Shown one piece after another: positions 7,763 through 16,295 of a stretch of 64,000 bases of DNA. Position numbers and translations under genes: made by a program. Location of the stretch: assembly GCF_019668485.1 (NCBI RefSeq), contig NZ_AP024619.1, positions 2,535,757 through 2,599,756 of the forward strand, written 5' to 3'. Each line of letters begins with the position of its first letter. The stretch's first letter is position 1. Origin of the DNA: Gelria sp. Kuro-4. GTDB taxonomy: Bacteria > Bacillota > DTU030 > DUMP01. The notes beneath the pieces were generated by a model. The model saw only the letters and a program-made list of their open reading frames with translations, did not search any database and had not been told where the DNA came from.

Positions 7763-9136
7763 CTACTCATGGAGCACGATGCGCACCTGCGGGAGCCGGT
7801 CGGCCCGCACCCGGCCCTGGTAGGTTTCAGCGCTGACAAAAATCTCCGCCGGGTCGCCCAGGAGGCGGCGGGACACCTGGTAGCTGACGGTGTCCGCAGC
7901 CGGCACAGCTCCCGTGCCGGGAGCGGCCGGCCCAGGGTAGCTTACCGCCACGCGGCCCCGGCCCGCCTCCCCTTTTTCCAGCGCCACCACCTCCAGGCGG
8001 TAGCTGATTTCCCGGCTCACGGGGCCCCGCAGGCGCAGCCAAAAGCGCAGGTTTTCCCCGTCCAACGCGGCATCGAGCCGGACAATGTCGGCGTCCTTTT
8101 CCCAGCGGTCGATGATGCTGTCGCCGACCACGTCCACCGCCACGGCCTTGGGGCTCTCCCCACCGGGGCCGGCGGTGAGCACCTCGGCCGGCGGATAAGC
8201 CCAGTAGAGCTCCGTGGCCCGCGCAAAGCTGGTGAGAAACCCCCGCATCACCGCCACCTGCGACTGGTATTTTAAGATGGCGTTATACTTTTGTACCCGC
8301 GCGGCCCAGGGAAGATCCAGGCGCAGCCAGATCCCCTCCGGGGCGATGGGCGGCGGCGGCTCCAGGTTACGGGCCAGGTTGGCGCCCCAGGGGCGCGGCC
8401 AGCCCGTGTAGTGCACCAGGTAGGTGTAAATCTGGGGCTGCCCGCTCCACCCCCGGTTGCGCTTTAAGTCTTCCAAGGCGTAGCTGACAAAAGCGCTCGC
8501 CGCCCAGTGGTCCGGGTGGCCCTCGTGCGGGCTGGGGAAAATGAGCACGGTGGGGTCTTCGCTCCGGATGAGCTCCTCGACGTTGGCCACGAGTACCTCG
8601 CCGGCATAGGTGGTGGCGAAAACCGGGTGCACACCGTAGGGAGAGGAGGTGACACCGGTGTAGGGTGACCGGAAGGGATGGGCGGCAGACCAGTGTTCCT
8701 GCCAGAGCGCGGCCAGCCCCCGGTCCGGAAAGCCGAGGAAAACCGCCGCCTCGGGCGGGACGCCGAGAACCCCCAGAGCCGCCAAGGCCTCCTTCTGGCG
8801 CAGCTGGCCGAAGGCGCGCATGCCGGCCGGGGTGATCTTAAAAAGCCGCAGGCGCCGCTGGGCCGCATAACGAAAGGCGTCGCCGCAGGTAAAAAAGACA
8901 ACCTTGACCCGTGCGCCCGCCGCCAGGGCCGTCTGGATGAAGCCAGCTGCCCCCACCGTTTCGTCGTCCGGGTGGGGGGCAAAGACGAGCACCCGGTCCG
9001 CGGCTGTAAGCGCCGGCGTAAGCGGTCGCACCTCCAGGTTAGGCTCTGTCTCCAGCGGGAGCAGCCAAAAGTAGGCTCCCAGCCCGCTGAGAAGAAGCAG
9101 TAAACTCAAGAAGACTCCTTTGCTGGCGCGGCGCAT
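7763..9136 (-). CDS. PIG-L/LmbE family deacetylase, membrane-anchored
   Basis: About 457 residues. The ATG at 9136 follows AAAGGAG; the open frame further upstream is not needed. One hydrophobic N-terminal segment (about 8-26) suggests a signal anchor. The catalytic domain has the metal and catalytic motif FAPHPDDETVG and the second metal site PSPHEGHPDHWA, as in GlcNAc-PI, mycothiol (MshB) and bacillithiol (BshB) deacetylases. A domain of about 130 residues after position 330 is not recognised. It is the last gene of a run with DedA, psd and a carboxylate-amine ligase, which hints at a lipid- or amino-sugar-linked substrate outside the membrane; the substrate itself is unknown. Confidence 0.88.
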   Translation of the reverse strand: MRRASKGVFLSLLLLLSGLGAYFWLLPLETEPNLEVRPLTPALTAADRVLVFAPHPDDETVGAAGFIQTALAAGARVKVVFFTCGDAFRYAAQRRLRLFKITPAGMRAFGQLRQKEALAALGVLGVPPEAAVFLGFPDRGLAALWQEHWSAAHPFRSPYTGVTSSPYGVHPVFATTYAGEVLVANVEELIRSEDPTVLIFPSPHEGHPDHWAASAFVSYALEDLKRNRGWSGQPQIYTYLVHYTGWPRPWGANLARNLEPPPPIAPEGIWLRLDLPWAARVQKYNAILKYQSQVAVMRGFLTSFARATELYWAYPPAEVLTAGPGGESPKAVAVDVVGDSIIDRWEKDADIVRLDAALDGENLRFWLRLRGPVSREISYRLEVVALEKGEAGRGRVAVSYPGPAAPGTGAVPAADTVSYQVSRRLLGDPAEIFVSAETYQGRVRADRLPQVRIVLHE

Positions 9137-9150
9137 GGCGGCTCCTTTCT

Positions 9151-9762
9151 CTAAGACGGCCGCGCGCGGCGGCGGCAGGTAAGCCAAAAGAACAGGACGT
9201 AAAAGACGCCCAAAAGTACGCCCCCCAGGGTAATCAGCTCTAAAACCCGCGGGCTGAGGAAGCGGGCAGCCGTTTGGCCCAGGTAAAGGTAGACGAGCTG
9301 CTGGGCCGTACACCAGCCCAGTGAAGTTAAGACGGAGTAGAAAAGGTAGACCTTAAGATCCATGCGGGCAATGCCGGCGAGCAGAATGGCCGGCGTCCGG
9401 GTCAGGCCGATGATGCGTGAGATGATGATGGCGGCCCCGCCCCAGCGGGCATACCAGTTCTCCACCCGCGCCACTGCCCCGGGCCGCACGCCCAAGAAGG
9501 GTCCGTAGCGCTCGAGGAGCGGCCGTCCGCCGAAGCGGCCGGCCGCGTAGCCCGCCAGGGTGCCCAGGGTGTTGGCCAGCGTAGCTAGGGCAAGGAGGGG
9601 AACGAGCGCCAGCCGGCCGGCGGCGATGAGCACGCCGGCCGCCAAAAAGAAGGCCTCGTAAGGTATACCGGGCAGGCCGGTTCCTTCCAGGAAAAGCACG
9701 AGGGCATACATCCCGATGCCGGCGGGCGCCGCAAGGAGCTCCAAAACGCCGTTTTCTTTCAT
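9151..9762 (-). CDS. DedA/VTT-family membrane protein
   Basis: About 203 residues with several hydrophobic segments. The DedA (VTT) signature is visible: FLEGTGLPGIPYEAFFLAAG, AGYAAGRFGG, and RIIGLTRTPAILLAG with its conserved Arg and Pro. DedA proteins move phospholipids or polyprenyl phosphates across the membrane. The start ATG at 9762 overlaps the psd stop as ATGA, so the two are translationally coupled. In Bacillus subtilis a DedA protein encoded with pssA and psd is needed for normal phosphatidylethanolamine sidedness, so a phosphatidylethanolamine flippase is the best guess here. Confidence 0.88.
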   Translation of the reverse strand: MKENGVLELLAAPAGIGMYALVLFLEGTGLPGIPYEAFFLAAGVLIAAGRLALVPLLALATLANTLGTLAGYAAGRFGGRPLLERYGPFLGVRPGAVARVENWYARWGGAAIIISRIIGLTRTPAILLAGIARMDLKVYLFYSVLTSLGWCTAQQLVYLYLGQTAARFLSPRVLELITLGGVLLGVFYVLFFWLTCRRRARPS

Positions 9763-10463
9763 GGCGCCGCTTTGCGCCACCGCGCCACGATGGACTCGGC
9801 GCCCGTGACCCGGGAACCCGCCTGCACCAGGATGCCGACCTCCGGTTCACCGATGATAAGGTCCACCTGCGAGCCGCGGGCGATGAAAGAGACCTTTTGC
9901 CCCGCCTGCACCGTCTGGCCCGCCTGCACAAAGCAGGAGATCTTGTTGACGAACTTGTCGGCAATCTCTACCATGGCGAGCGGCGGCCTGCCTTCCGGGC
10001 GGAGAAAGAGGGTGTTCCGTTCGTTAACCAGGCGATAGCGGTGGGCAAAGAGGTCCACCGCCCGCCGCAGAAAGGTCAGCCTGACGTATTCCCAAAGGTC
10101 CACCATGGGCAGGTTGGTGGCGGCCGGGGCATGGACCACGTCGGTTACCGCCGCCGTCACCGGGGCGTAGTTGAAGTGCACGTCGAGCGGTGACATGTAA
10201 ATGCCGATCAGCCAGCCGTCGGCAAAACGGTGGCTGGAGCGGTGGATTTCCGGCAGCGGGACGGACTCTCCCAGTTTGCTGACCTCGATCCGCCCGGCGC
10301 GAAATGGTTTCACGTACACCACGGTACCGTCGCAGGGTGCCAAAATGGCGTCCGGGTCGGCCGGCGGGTGGCGCACCGGGTCGCGGAAGAAGTAGACGTT
10401 ACGCAGGTACCAGTAGAGGCCGCCGAGGAGAATGGCCGTAAGGGTCAGGAACCAGAGCCACAC
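9759..10463 (-). CDS. psd: Phosphatidylserine decarboxylase (pyruvoyl enzyme)
   Basis: About 234 residues. It converts phosphatidylserine to phosphatidylethanolamine at the membrane. An N-terminal hydrophobic segment is followed by FFRDPVR, LAPCDGTVV, IYMSPLDVHFNYAPV and, near the C-terminus, the RGSQVDLI motif, whose Ser is the expected self-cleavage site forming the pyruvoyl group (GS type, as in short Psd). The frame opens at a GTG at 10472, but this GTG is next to the SD AGGAAGGAG; GTG at 10463 fits better. It overlaps the upstream ligase gene and is coupled to DedA. No pssA is seen in this window. Confidence 0.9.
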   Translation of the reverse strand: MWLWFLTLTAILLGGLYWYLRNVYFFRDPVRHPPADPDAILAPCDGTVVYVKPFRAGRIEVSKLGESVPLPEIHRSSHRFADGWLIGIYMSPLDVHFNYAPVTAAVTDVVHAPAATNLPMVDLWEYVRLTFLRRAVDLFAHRYRLVNERNTLFLRPEGRPPLAMVEIADKFVNKISCFVQAGQTVQAGQKVSFIARGSQVDLIIGEPEVGILVQAGSRVTGAESIVARWRKAAP

Positions 10464-11452
10464 CGGGACCACTCCTTCCTCACCTTTGCCAGCTTGTAGG
10501 GCAGGCGGACAACGTAGTACCCCGCCAGGCCGGCCGCCGCCTTCAGGGGGTTGTAGGACGTAGGCGGCGCTTCTTTTACGCTGAAGCTGCCGTCGCGGTA
10601 CAGGCTATCCAAGGCCGTGTACGTAGGCACCAGGCCTTTGTTCTGGTAGCTGGCCCAGATTGCCAGCGCTGCCGGCTGCTCCACCAGGCGGCGCTTCAGA
10701 GGGTAAACATCCTGGAGTTCAGTCCAGAGGGTCGCCAGGCCGGGGGTGAGTCCCGCGGTGGCCGCCTCCCGGCGCAGGCGCCGGTAGGTCACCGGGTCCC
10801 AGGTATAAGGGCGGGTGCAGGCGGCCACCGCCACGATGGCCGCCACCAGCTCCTTAAGGCGCTCCAGGTCTGCCACCGGGTCCAGGAGACGCACCTCAAT
10901 GGTGCCCAGGCGGAGGGAAAAAATGAGGTCCTGAAAGCGGTAGTAGGGATCGCCGGGCCGGAGCGGCCCCAGCGCGTAGGAAGCGTAGAGCCGGTAGCTG
11001 GGTCCGAAGTACTCTCCCCGGCGCGCGGGGGAACTGGCCGCGGCCAGGGCGAAAAGCGGCAGAAAGTGCGCCAGGTTGTTGTAGGTGCGCTCGGCATCGG
11101 TCAGGCCGGAGAGGTGCAGGTGGAGGCCGGCGGTGAGCGTGGGGGCATCCATGTCCAGGAGGTGCCCGGCGGCCACCAGGAGCCCTTCCCCGCCCACCGC
11201 CGCGGCCAGCTCGCGCCGCAGCTCAGCCAAGGCCGCTACAACCTCCGCCGGGCCATCCACAGTGGGGGTGGAAATCTCCACCGGTCCCATGAGGCCGACC
11301 TTGAGGTCTTTGCCGCGGGCGAAGTTGGAATCCGAGTGGCTGAGAAAGAAGCCCGGGTTGCGCCAGAAAAGCCGGGTCAGGTAGTAGAGCGACTGCAGGT
11401 TCGGCCGTGCCGGCTGCGTGATAAAGACCTCTTCCTCCAGGCCCAGGCGCAC
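10445..11452 (-). CDS. Carboxylate-amine ligase of the glutamate-cysteine ligase (GCS2) family
   Basis: 335 residues. GCS2-type core motifs: GLEEEVF at the start, GPVEISTPT, TAGLHLHLSG, YFGPSYRLYASYALGP and SLRLGTIEVRLLDP. Family members (YbdK, EgtA, plant GshA) join an amine to a glutamate-type gamma-carboxylate using ATP. The substrate here is not predictable. The GTG start at 11452 has AAAGGAGGGGG upstream. It is the first gene of a four-gene run with psd, dedA and a PIG-L deacetylase, an unusual combination. Confidence 0.82.
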   Translation of the reverse strand: MRLGLEEEVFITQPARPNLQSLYYLTRLFWRNPGFFLSHSDSNFARGKDLKVGLMGPVEISTPTVDGPAEVVAALAELRRELAAAVGGEGLLVAAGHLLDMDAPTLTAGLHLHLSGLTDAERTYNNLAHFLPLFALAAASSPARRGEYFGPSYRLYASYALGPLRPGDPYYRFQDLIFSLRLGTIEVRLLDPVADLERLKELVAAIVAVAACTRPYTWDPVTYRRLRREAATAGLTPGLATLWTELQDVYPLKRRLVEQPAALAIWASYQNKGLVPTYTALDSLYRDGSFSVKEAPPTSYNPLKAAAGLAGYYVVRLPYKLAKVRKEWSRCGSGS

Positions 11453-11565
11453 CCGCTCCCCCTCCTTTCATCCCACCCTACTCGTCCATTGATAATTACT
11501 ATGGTAAGACCTTCCGCCGGCCGTGTCAAGAAAACCCGCCGGCTATAGTTTGGTGCAGTGGAGCG

Positions 11566-11592
11566 AAAAAAATAGGCCGGCTGCGCGCCGGC
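11566..11592 (-). terminator. Intrinsic terminator of hydCBA
   Basis: On the minus strand GCCGGC, loop GCGCA, GCCGGC, then CTATTTTTTT, 19 bases after the hydA stop. Confidence 0.85.
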
Positions 11593-11610
11593 GCTTGAAG
11601 GGACACGTCG

Positions 11611-13614
11611 CTAAACCTTTCTTTCCGCTGCGCTCAAGGAGTGGACCAGTTCGGCCGCCTTTTCCGGCGTCATCTGGCCCAGTACCCGGTCGTTCACCTC
11701 GACGCTCGGCCCGCCCGGGCAGTTCTCCAGGCAGAAGGTGGCACCCAGGTCAAACTCCTCCGGGCGGCCGCTGGCCGCAATCGCCCGGTGGAAAGCCTGC
11801 AAGACATCGTAGGAACCCTTCAAATAACAGGAGGTGCCGACGCAGACCCGGATCCTGGTTTTGACTGCAGCGCCGCCGGGCGCCACCGCCACCTCTTCGC
11901 CGCTGATGCGCCGGCGCGGGCTGTAGTGGGTGTGGAGGAGCTCTTCCGCTTCCTTGCTGCCCGGGGCGCCCAGGTGCTTCTGGTAAAGCTGTTCCACCAG
12001 CGGGTTCTCATCCGCCCGCCTCAGCTCGTGCTCCCGATCCAGGCGGTACAAGCCCTCGCCGCGGGCGGCCCGGTGGGCGGCGTCGTTCGGCAGGGGTTGC
12101 CCGCCGCCGCCCACGCACCCGCCGGGGCAGGCCATCACCTCGATCAGGTCATACCGTTTTTCGCCGGCTTTCAGCGCCTGAAGCAGTGACCGCGCCTCGC
12201 CCAGCCCGTGCACCACCGCCACGCGCAGCTGCCGGCCGCCCAGCTCCAGCTCTGCCTCTTTGCAGCCGGCCAGGCCGCGCACCGCCCGGAACTCAAGGGG
12301 CGGCGTCCTGCCATCGAGCGCCCGGGCCGCAGTCCTGAGCACGGCCTCGGCCACGCCGCCCGTAACCCCGAAGATGACGCCGGCACCCGTAGCCAGACCG
12401 AAGGGCAGGTCGAAGGCCTCGCCTTCCAGCCGGCTGAAGTCCAAAGAAGCCTGGCGCACCATCCGTACCAGCTCCTGGGTGGTGAGTACGGCATCGACGT
12501 CCGGTACCCCGTCCCGCCCCAGCTCCCGGCGCCCAGCTTCGAACTTTTTGGCGGTGCAGGGCATGATGGAGACCACAAACAGGTTCTCCGGCGCCACCTC
12601 CAGCTCGGCGGGCAGGTAGGATTTGGCCAGGGCGCCGAACATGGCCTGAGGCGAGCGGCAGCTCGAGATGTTCGGCAGGTACTCCGGGTAATACTGCTCG
12701 GCGAACTTAACCCAGGCCGGGCAACAGGAGGTGAACTGGGGTAGGTTGGTGCCCGCCTGCAGCCGGTCCAGAAACTCGTGGCACTCCTCGCGCACGGTGA
12801 GGTCGGCGCTGAAGCAGGTGTCGTACACCCGGTCAAAGCCCAGGCACCGGAGGGCCGCCGCCACCTGACCGGCGCCGGACGTCCCCGGCGGCAGGCCGAA
12901 GGCTTCGCTGAACGCCACCCGCACGGCCGGCGCCACCTGCGCCACTACTTTCTTGGCCGGGTCGGCCAGGGCCGCCCACACCCGCTCCACGTCCGACTTT
13001 ACCACCAAGGCCCCGGTGGGACAGGCGCCGGCGCACTGGCCGCAGTTGACGCACTCCACTTCGCTCATCCTTTTGCCGAAGGCCGGCACCACAGCCAGGC
13101 GCCCACCGCGGTAGGCAAACCCCAGCACGCCCACCCCTTGCACCTCTTCGCACATGCGGACGCAGTCGCCACAGAGGATGCACTTGGAGGGGTCGCGCAC
13201 CAGGGCGGGGCCCACGTCCACCGGGCCGGCCTCCTTCTTCTGAGGAAAGCGCACCTTGTTCACCCCCAGGCGGTCGGCCAGCTCCTGCAGCCGGCAGGCG
13301 CCGCTCTTTTCGCAGGTGGTGCAGTCGCGGTTGTGGTTGGAAAGGATAAGCTCCAGGATCAGGCGCCGGTGGTGCAGCAGGCGCCGGGTATGGGTGCGCA
13401 GCTTAAGCCCCGGCTCCGGCGGGGTGGCACAGGCGGCCAGGAGCCGCCCCCGCTCGTCCTCCACCAGGCACATGCGGCAGGCGCCGTAAACAGAAAGTTC
13501 CGAGTGGTAACAAAAGGTGGGCAGGTCAACCCCCGCCTTCTGCACCACTTCCAGGAGGTTCTTCTCCCCGTTTAACTCCACTTCGCGGCCGTCAACCCAC
13601 ATGGCAGCCGTCAT
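11611..13614 (-). CDS. hydA: NAD(H)-dependent [FeFe] hydrogenase, catalytic subunit HydA
   Basis: 667 residues. N-terminal [2Fe-2S] ferredoxin fold (CYHSELSVYGACRMC), His-Cys3 [4Fe-4S] site (HNRDCTTCEKSGAC), two [4Fe-4S] ferredoxin motifs (CILCGDCVRMC and CVNCGQCAGACP), then the H-cluster domain with all three signatures: FTSCCPAW, MPCTAKKFE and EVMACPGGCVGGGGQP. A C-terminal thioredoxin-like [2Fe-2S] domain (CVGTSCYLKG and CLENCPGGP) extends it, as in trimeric bifurcating hydrogenases. With HydB and HydC it couples H2 to NADH and ferredoxin in the cytoplasm. Whether it bifurcates cannot be read from the sequence. GAGGTGAAC precedes the ATG. Confidence 0.96.
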   Translation of the reverse strand: MTAAMWVDGREVELNGEKNLLEVVQKAGVDLPTFCYHSELSVYGACRMCLVEDERGRLLAACATPPEPGLKLRTHTRRLLHHRRLILELILSNHNRDCTTCEKSGACRLQELADRLGVNKVRFPQKKEAGPVDVGPALVRDPSKCILCGDCVRMCEEVQGVGVLGFAYRGGRLAVVPAFGKRMSEVECVNCGQCAGACPTGALVVKSDVERVWAALADPAKKVVAQVAPAVRVAFSEAFGLPPGTSGAGQVAAALRCLGFDRVYDTCFSADLTVREECHEFLDRLQAGTNLPQFTSCCPAWVKFAEQYYPEYLPNISSCRSPQAMFGALAKSYLPAELEVAPENLFVVSIMPCTAKKFEAGRRELGRDGVPDVDAVLTTQELVRMVRQASLDFSRLEGEAFDLPFGLATGAGVIFGVTGGVAEAVLRTAARALDGRTPPLEFRAVRGLAGCKEAELELGGRQLRVAVVHGLGEARSLLQALKAGEKRYDLIEVMACPGGCVGGGGQPLPNDAAHRAARGEGLYRLDREHELRRADENPLVEQLYQKHLGAPGSKEAEELLHTHYSPRRRISGEEVAVAPGGAAVKTRIRVCVGTSCYLKGSYDVLQAFHRAIAASGRPEEFDLGATFCLENCPGGPSVEVNDRVLGQMTPEKAAELVHSLSAAERKV

Positions 13615-13615
13615 C

Positions 13616-15505
13616 TCAGTTCACCTCCTCGATGGCATGGAAGGCACAGGCCTTCTCGCAGGCTCCGCAGCGCAGGCAGCGATCGGGATCGATGGTAAAG
13701 GGGCTCTTCACCCGGCCGCTCACGGCGCCGGCCGGACAGACCCGCGCGCAGCGGCCGCAGCCGCGGCACTGCTCCGGGTTAATCACAAAGCGGCGCAGGG
13801 CGCGGCACACACCCGCCGGACAGCGCTTGTCGCGCACGTGGGCCAGGTACTCGTCCCGGAAGTGGCGCAACGTGGAGAGCACCGGGTTCGGCGCCGTCTG
13901 GCCAAGACCGCAGAGCGAGGTCTCCTTCACCGTTACCGCCAGTTCCTCCAGGAGGGCCAGGTCCTCCTCCGTCCCCCGGCCGCCGACGATCTTTTCCAGG
14001 ATCTCCAGCATGCGGCCCGTGCCTTCCCGGCAGGGGATGCACTTGCCGCAAGACTCGCGCTGCGTGAAGTCCATAAAGAAGCGGGCCACCTCCACCATGC
14101 AGGTGTGGTCGTCCATCACCACGAGGCCGCCCGAGCCCATCATGGCTCCGGCCCGCTTGAGGGATTCAAAGTCAAGGGGCAGATTCAAGTGTTCGGCGGT
14201 CAGGCACGCCCCGGACGGCCCACCGATCTGCACCGCCTTGAAGTTCCGGCCGCCGCGGATACCGCCGCCGATGTCGAAGATGACCTCGCCCAGCGTCGTC
14301 CCCATGGGCACTTCGATGAGGCCGGTGTTGGCCACGTTGCCGGTGAGGGCAAAGGCCTTGGTACCGTGGCTGGTCGGCGTCCCCACCCGGCTGAAGACCG
14401 CCGCCCCCTCCCGCAGGATGAACGGCACATTGGCCAGGGTTTCCACGTTGTTAAGCAGGGTAGGGCAGCCGAAAAGGCCTTTTTGCGCCAGGCGCGGCGG
14501 GCGCGTGCGCGGCATGCCCCGCTGCCCCTCGATGGAGGAGACAAGCGCCGTCCCCTCGCCACAGACAAAGGCCCCGGCACCCTTGTTGATGTGCAGCCGG
14601 AAGGAAAAGCCGGTGCCGAGGATATTGTCGCCTAAAAAGCCCCACTCCTCGGCGGCGGCAATGGCCTTGGTAAGGCGCTCCACGGCCAGCGGATACTCCG
14701 CGCGCACATAGATATAGCCTTCGCCGGCGCCCACGGCGTAACCGGCGATGAGCATGCCTTCCAAGACTTTATGCGGGTCGCCCTCCATAACGCTGCGATC
14801 CATGAAAGCGCCCGGGTCACCCTCGTCGCCGTTGGCCACCACGTACTTTTTCCCGCCCGGGGCCCGGCGCACCGCCTCCCACTTCTTGCCGGCCGGGAAA
14901 CCCGCCCCGCCCAAGCCGCGCAGGCCGGCCGCCAGCACCTCCTGGCAGACCGTCTCCGGGGTGAACTCCGTGAGCGCCCGGGCCAGCCCCTGGTAGCCGC
15001 CGCAGGCGATGTACTCGCGGATGTCTTCCGGATCGATGCGCCCGCAGTCCGCCAGGGTGCGCCGCTGTTGCTTTTGGTAAAAGGGGATCTCTTCCTCCCG
15101 GGCGAAGTGCCGGTCCGTTCCAGGCAGAGCATAGGTAAGACGCTCGACGAGCCTGCCTTTGAGGACCGTCTCTTCGACAATCTCAGGAGCGTCTTCCGGA
15201 ACCACATGCAGGTAAAGGTAACCCTCCGGCTCAATGCGCACCAAAGGACCCATCTGGCAGAACCCGTGGCAGCCGCTCCTCTTTACGTCCGCCGGGGTGG
15301 CTTCTTCCTCGTGTTCCAAAAGGTACGCCAGGTCGGCGGTGATGCCACGCGCAGTAAGTTCCCGGCGCAGCGCCTCATACACCGCCGGGGAACCATTGGC
15401 CACACAGCCTGTACCGTGACAGACGAGCACCCGGCGCCAGGCGCGGCCGAGGGCTTTCTGGAAGGCCGCAGCCGCCTGCTTAAGCTCTTCTACCGACTTG
15501 ATCAC
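13616..15505 (-). CDS. hydB: Hydrogenase subunit HydB (NuoF-like, FMN and NADH binding)
   Basis: 629 residues. Order of domains: N-terminal thioredoxin-like [2Fe-2S] (CHGTGCVANG ... CHGFCQMGP), NuoF core with FMN/NADH motifs (GLRGLGGAGFPAGKKW, VANGDEGDPGAFMDR, GAGAFVCGEGTALVSSIEG) and the SLBB and [4Fe-4S] region CGKCIPCREGT, then two C-terminal [4Fe-4S] ferredoxin motifs (CRGCGRCARVCP, CLRCGACEKAC). It is the NADH-oxidising or -reducing unit that passes electrons to HydA. The GTG start overlaps the hydC stop (GTGA) and hydA begins directly after its stop, so all three are one operon. Confidence 0.95.
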   Translation of the reverse strand: MIKSVEELKQAAAAFQKALGRAWRRVLVCHGTGCVANGSPAVYEALRRELTARGITADLAYLLEHEEEATPADVKRSGCHGFCQMGPLVRIEPEGYLYLHVVPEDAPEIVEETVLKGRLVERLTYALPGTDRHFAREEEIPFYQKQQRRTLADCGRIDPEDIREYIACGGYQGLARALTEFTPETVCQEVLAAGLRGLGGAGFPAGKKWEAVRRAPGGKKYVVANGDEGDPGAFMDRSVMEGDPHKVLEGMLIAGYAVGAGEGYIYVRAEYPLAVERLTKAIAAAEEWGFLGDNILGTGFSFRLHINKGAGAFVCGEGTALVSSIEGQRGMPRTRPPRLAQKGLFGCPTLLNNVETLANVPFILREGAAVFSRVGTPTSHGTKAFALTGNVANTGLIEVPMGTTLGEVIFDIGGGIRGGRNFKAVQIGGPSGACLTAEHLNLPLDFESLKRAGAMMGSGGLVVMDDHTCMVEVARFFMDFTQRESCGKCIPCREGTGRMLEILEKIVGGRGTEEDLALLEELAVTVKETSLCGLGQTAPNPVLSTLRHFRDEYLAHVRDKRCPAGVCRALRRFVINPEQCRGCGRCARVCPAGAVSGRVKSPFTIDPDRCLRCGACEKACAFHAIEEVN

Positions 15506-16002
15506 GACTCCCTCTCCCCCTTCGCCAGCTCGTCGATGAGCGCCACAATCGCCTCCGGCGTGGCCTGCCCATGCACCTTCCCGTTGATGGTCACCACCGG
15601 TGCCAAGGCACAGGCCCCCAGGCAGGCCACCGTCTCCACGGTGAAGGTTAGATCAGGCGTGGTGTTCCGGCCATCCTTCAGTCCCAGCCGCTCGCGCAGC
15701 GCAGCCAGGATGGGCGCCGAGTGCCGCACGTGGCAGGCTGTCCCGTCGCAGACACGGATGACGTACTTGCCTTTAGGTTCGAGGGAGAAATTCTCGTAGA
15801 AGGTGGCCACGCCGAATACCCGGGCCGGCGTCAGCCCCATGCTGGTCGCCACATAGGTGAGCACCTCTTCCGGCAGGTAACGGTAGACCTCCTGCACCTC
15901 CTGCAGGATGGCCACGAGTTCTTCCGGACGGCGCCGGTGTTTTTCCAAGATCTCGTTTACCGCTACAAAACGCCGCCCACTCGTTACGCCTTCATCAGGC
16001 AC
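15502..16002 (-). CDS. hydC: Hydrogenase subunit HydC (NuoE-like [2Fe-2S])
   Basis: About 166 residues. Thioredoxin-like [2Fe-2S] subunit with the four ligands in CDGTACHV and CLGACALAP, preceded by the helical NuoE N-domain (LQEVQEVYRYLPEEVLTYVA). It passes electrons between HydB and HydA. The open frame continues to ATGs at 16068 and 16098. GTG at 16002 is preferred because AGAGGAGGGA stands nine bases upstream and the protein then has the usual HydC length; the upstream ATGs have poorly spaced SD sequences. First gene of hydCBA. Confidence 0.93.
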   Translation of the reverse strand: MPDEGVTSGRRFVAVNEILEKHRRRPEELVAILQEVQEVYRYLPEEVLTYVATSMGLTPARVFGVATFYENFSLEPKGKYVIRVCDGTACHVRHSAPILAALRERLGLKDGRNTTPDLTFTVETVACLGACALAPVVTINGKVHGQATPEAIVALIDELAKGERES

Positions 16003-16155
16003 GGCCGGGTCCCTCCTCTTTGTCAACTTTTCGACAATACGTGGTGCGCTATGACCCTCAGTTTTCATGATCCTCCCGCCTCGTCTTTTTCCGGCCATCC
16101 CCCTTTACCCCGCTCCGGTCAAGTGTCTCAGCACTGCAACAATGAATTCGACGCG

Positions 16156-16198
16156 AAAAAAGGTGCCACCCTGAGTTCACCCTCAGTGTAGCACCTTT
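16156..16198 (-). terminator. Intrinsic terminator of hppA
   Basis: On the minus strand the arms AAAGGTGC (16198-16191) and GCACCTTT (16166-16159) extend into an inner CTGAG/CTCAG stem, followed by a T run. It lies about 100 bases after the hppA stop and upstream of hydC. Confidence 0.85.
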
Positions 16199-16271
16199 GT
16201 TACGTTTACGTCAATCAGTGCCCGGCCAAAGATTTTTTATCAGTTTTATAACAATCTTCTCCCCGCCTGTG

Positions 16272-16290
16272 GGTCCGGCCGTGCCGGACC
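16272..16290 (-). other. Hairpin just after the hppA stop codon
   Basis: Perfect 8-bp stem GGTCCGGC / GCCGGACC with a 3-base loop, five bases after the hppA stop. No T run follows, so it is more likely a 3' stabiliser than a terminator. Confidence 0.4.
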
Positions 16291-16295
16291 GTTCC

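Noticed and set aside
16141-16200. T-box-like GGGTGGCACC on the minus strand upstream of hydC.
   Set aside because: It is part of a terminator hairpin about 100 bases after hppA; there is no room for a T-box specifier region and hydrogenase is not a T-box target.
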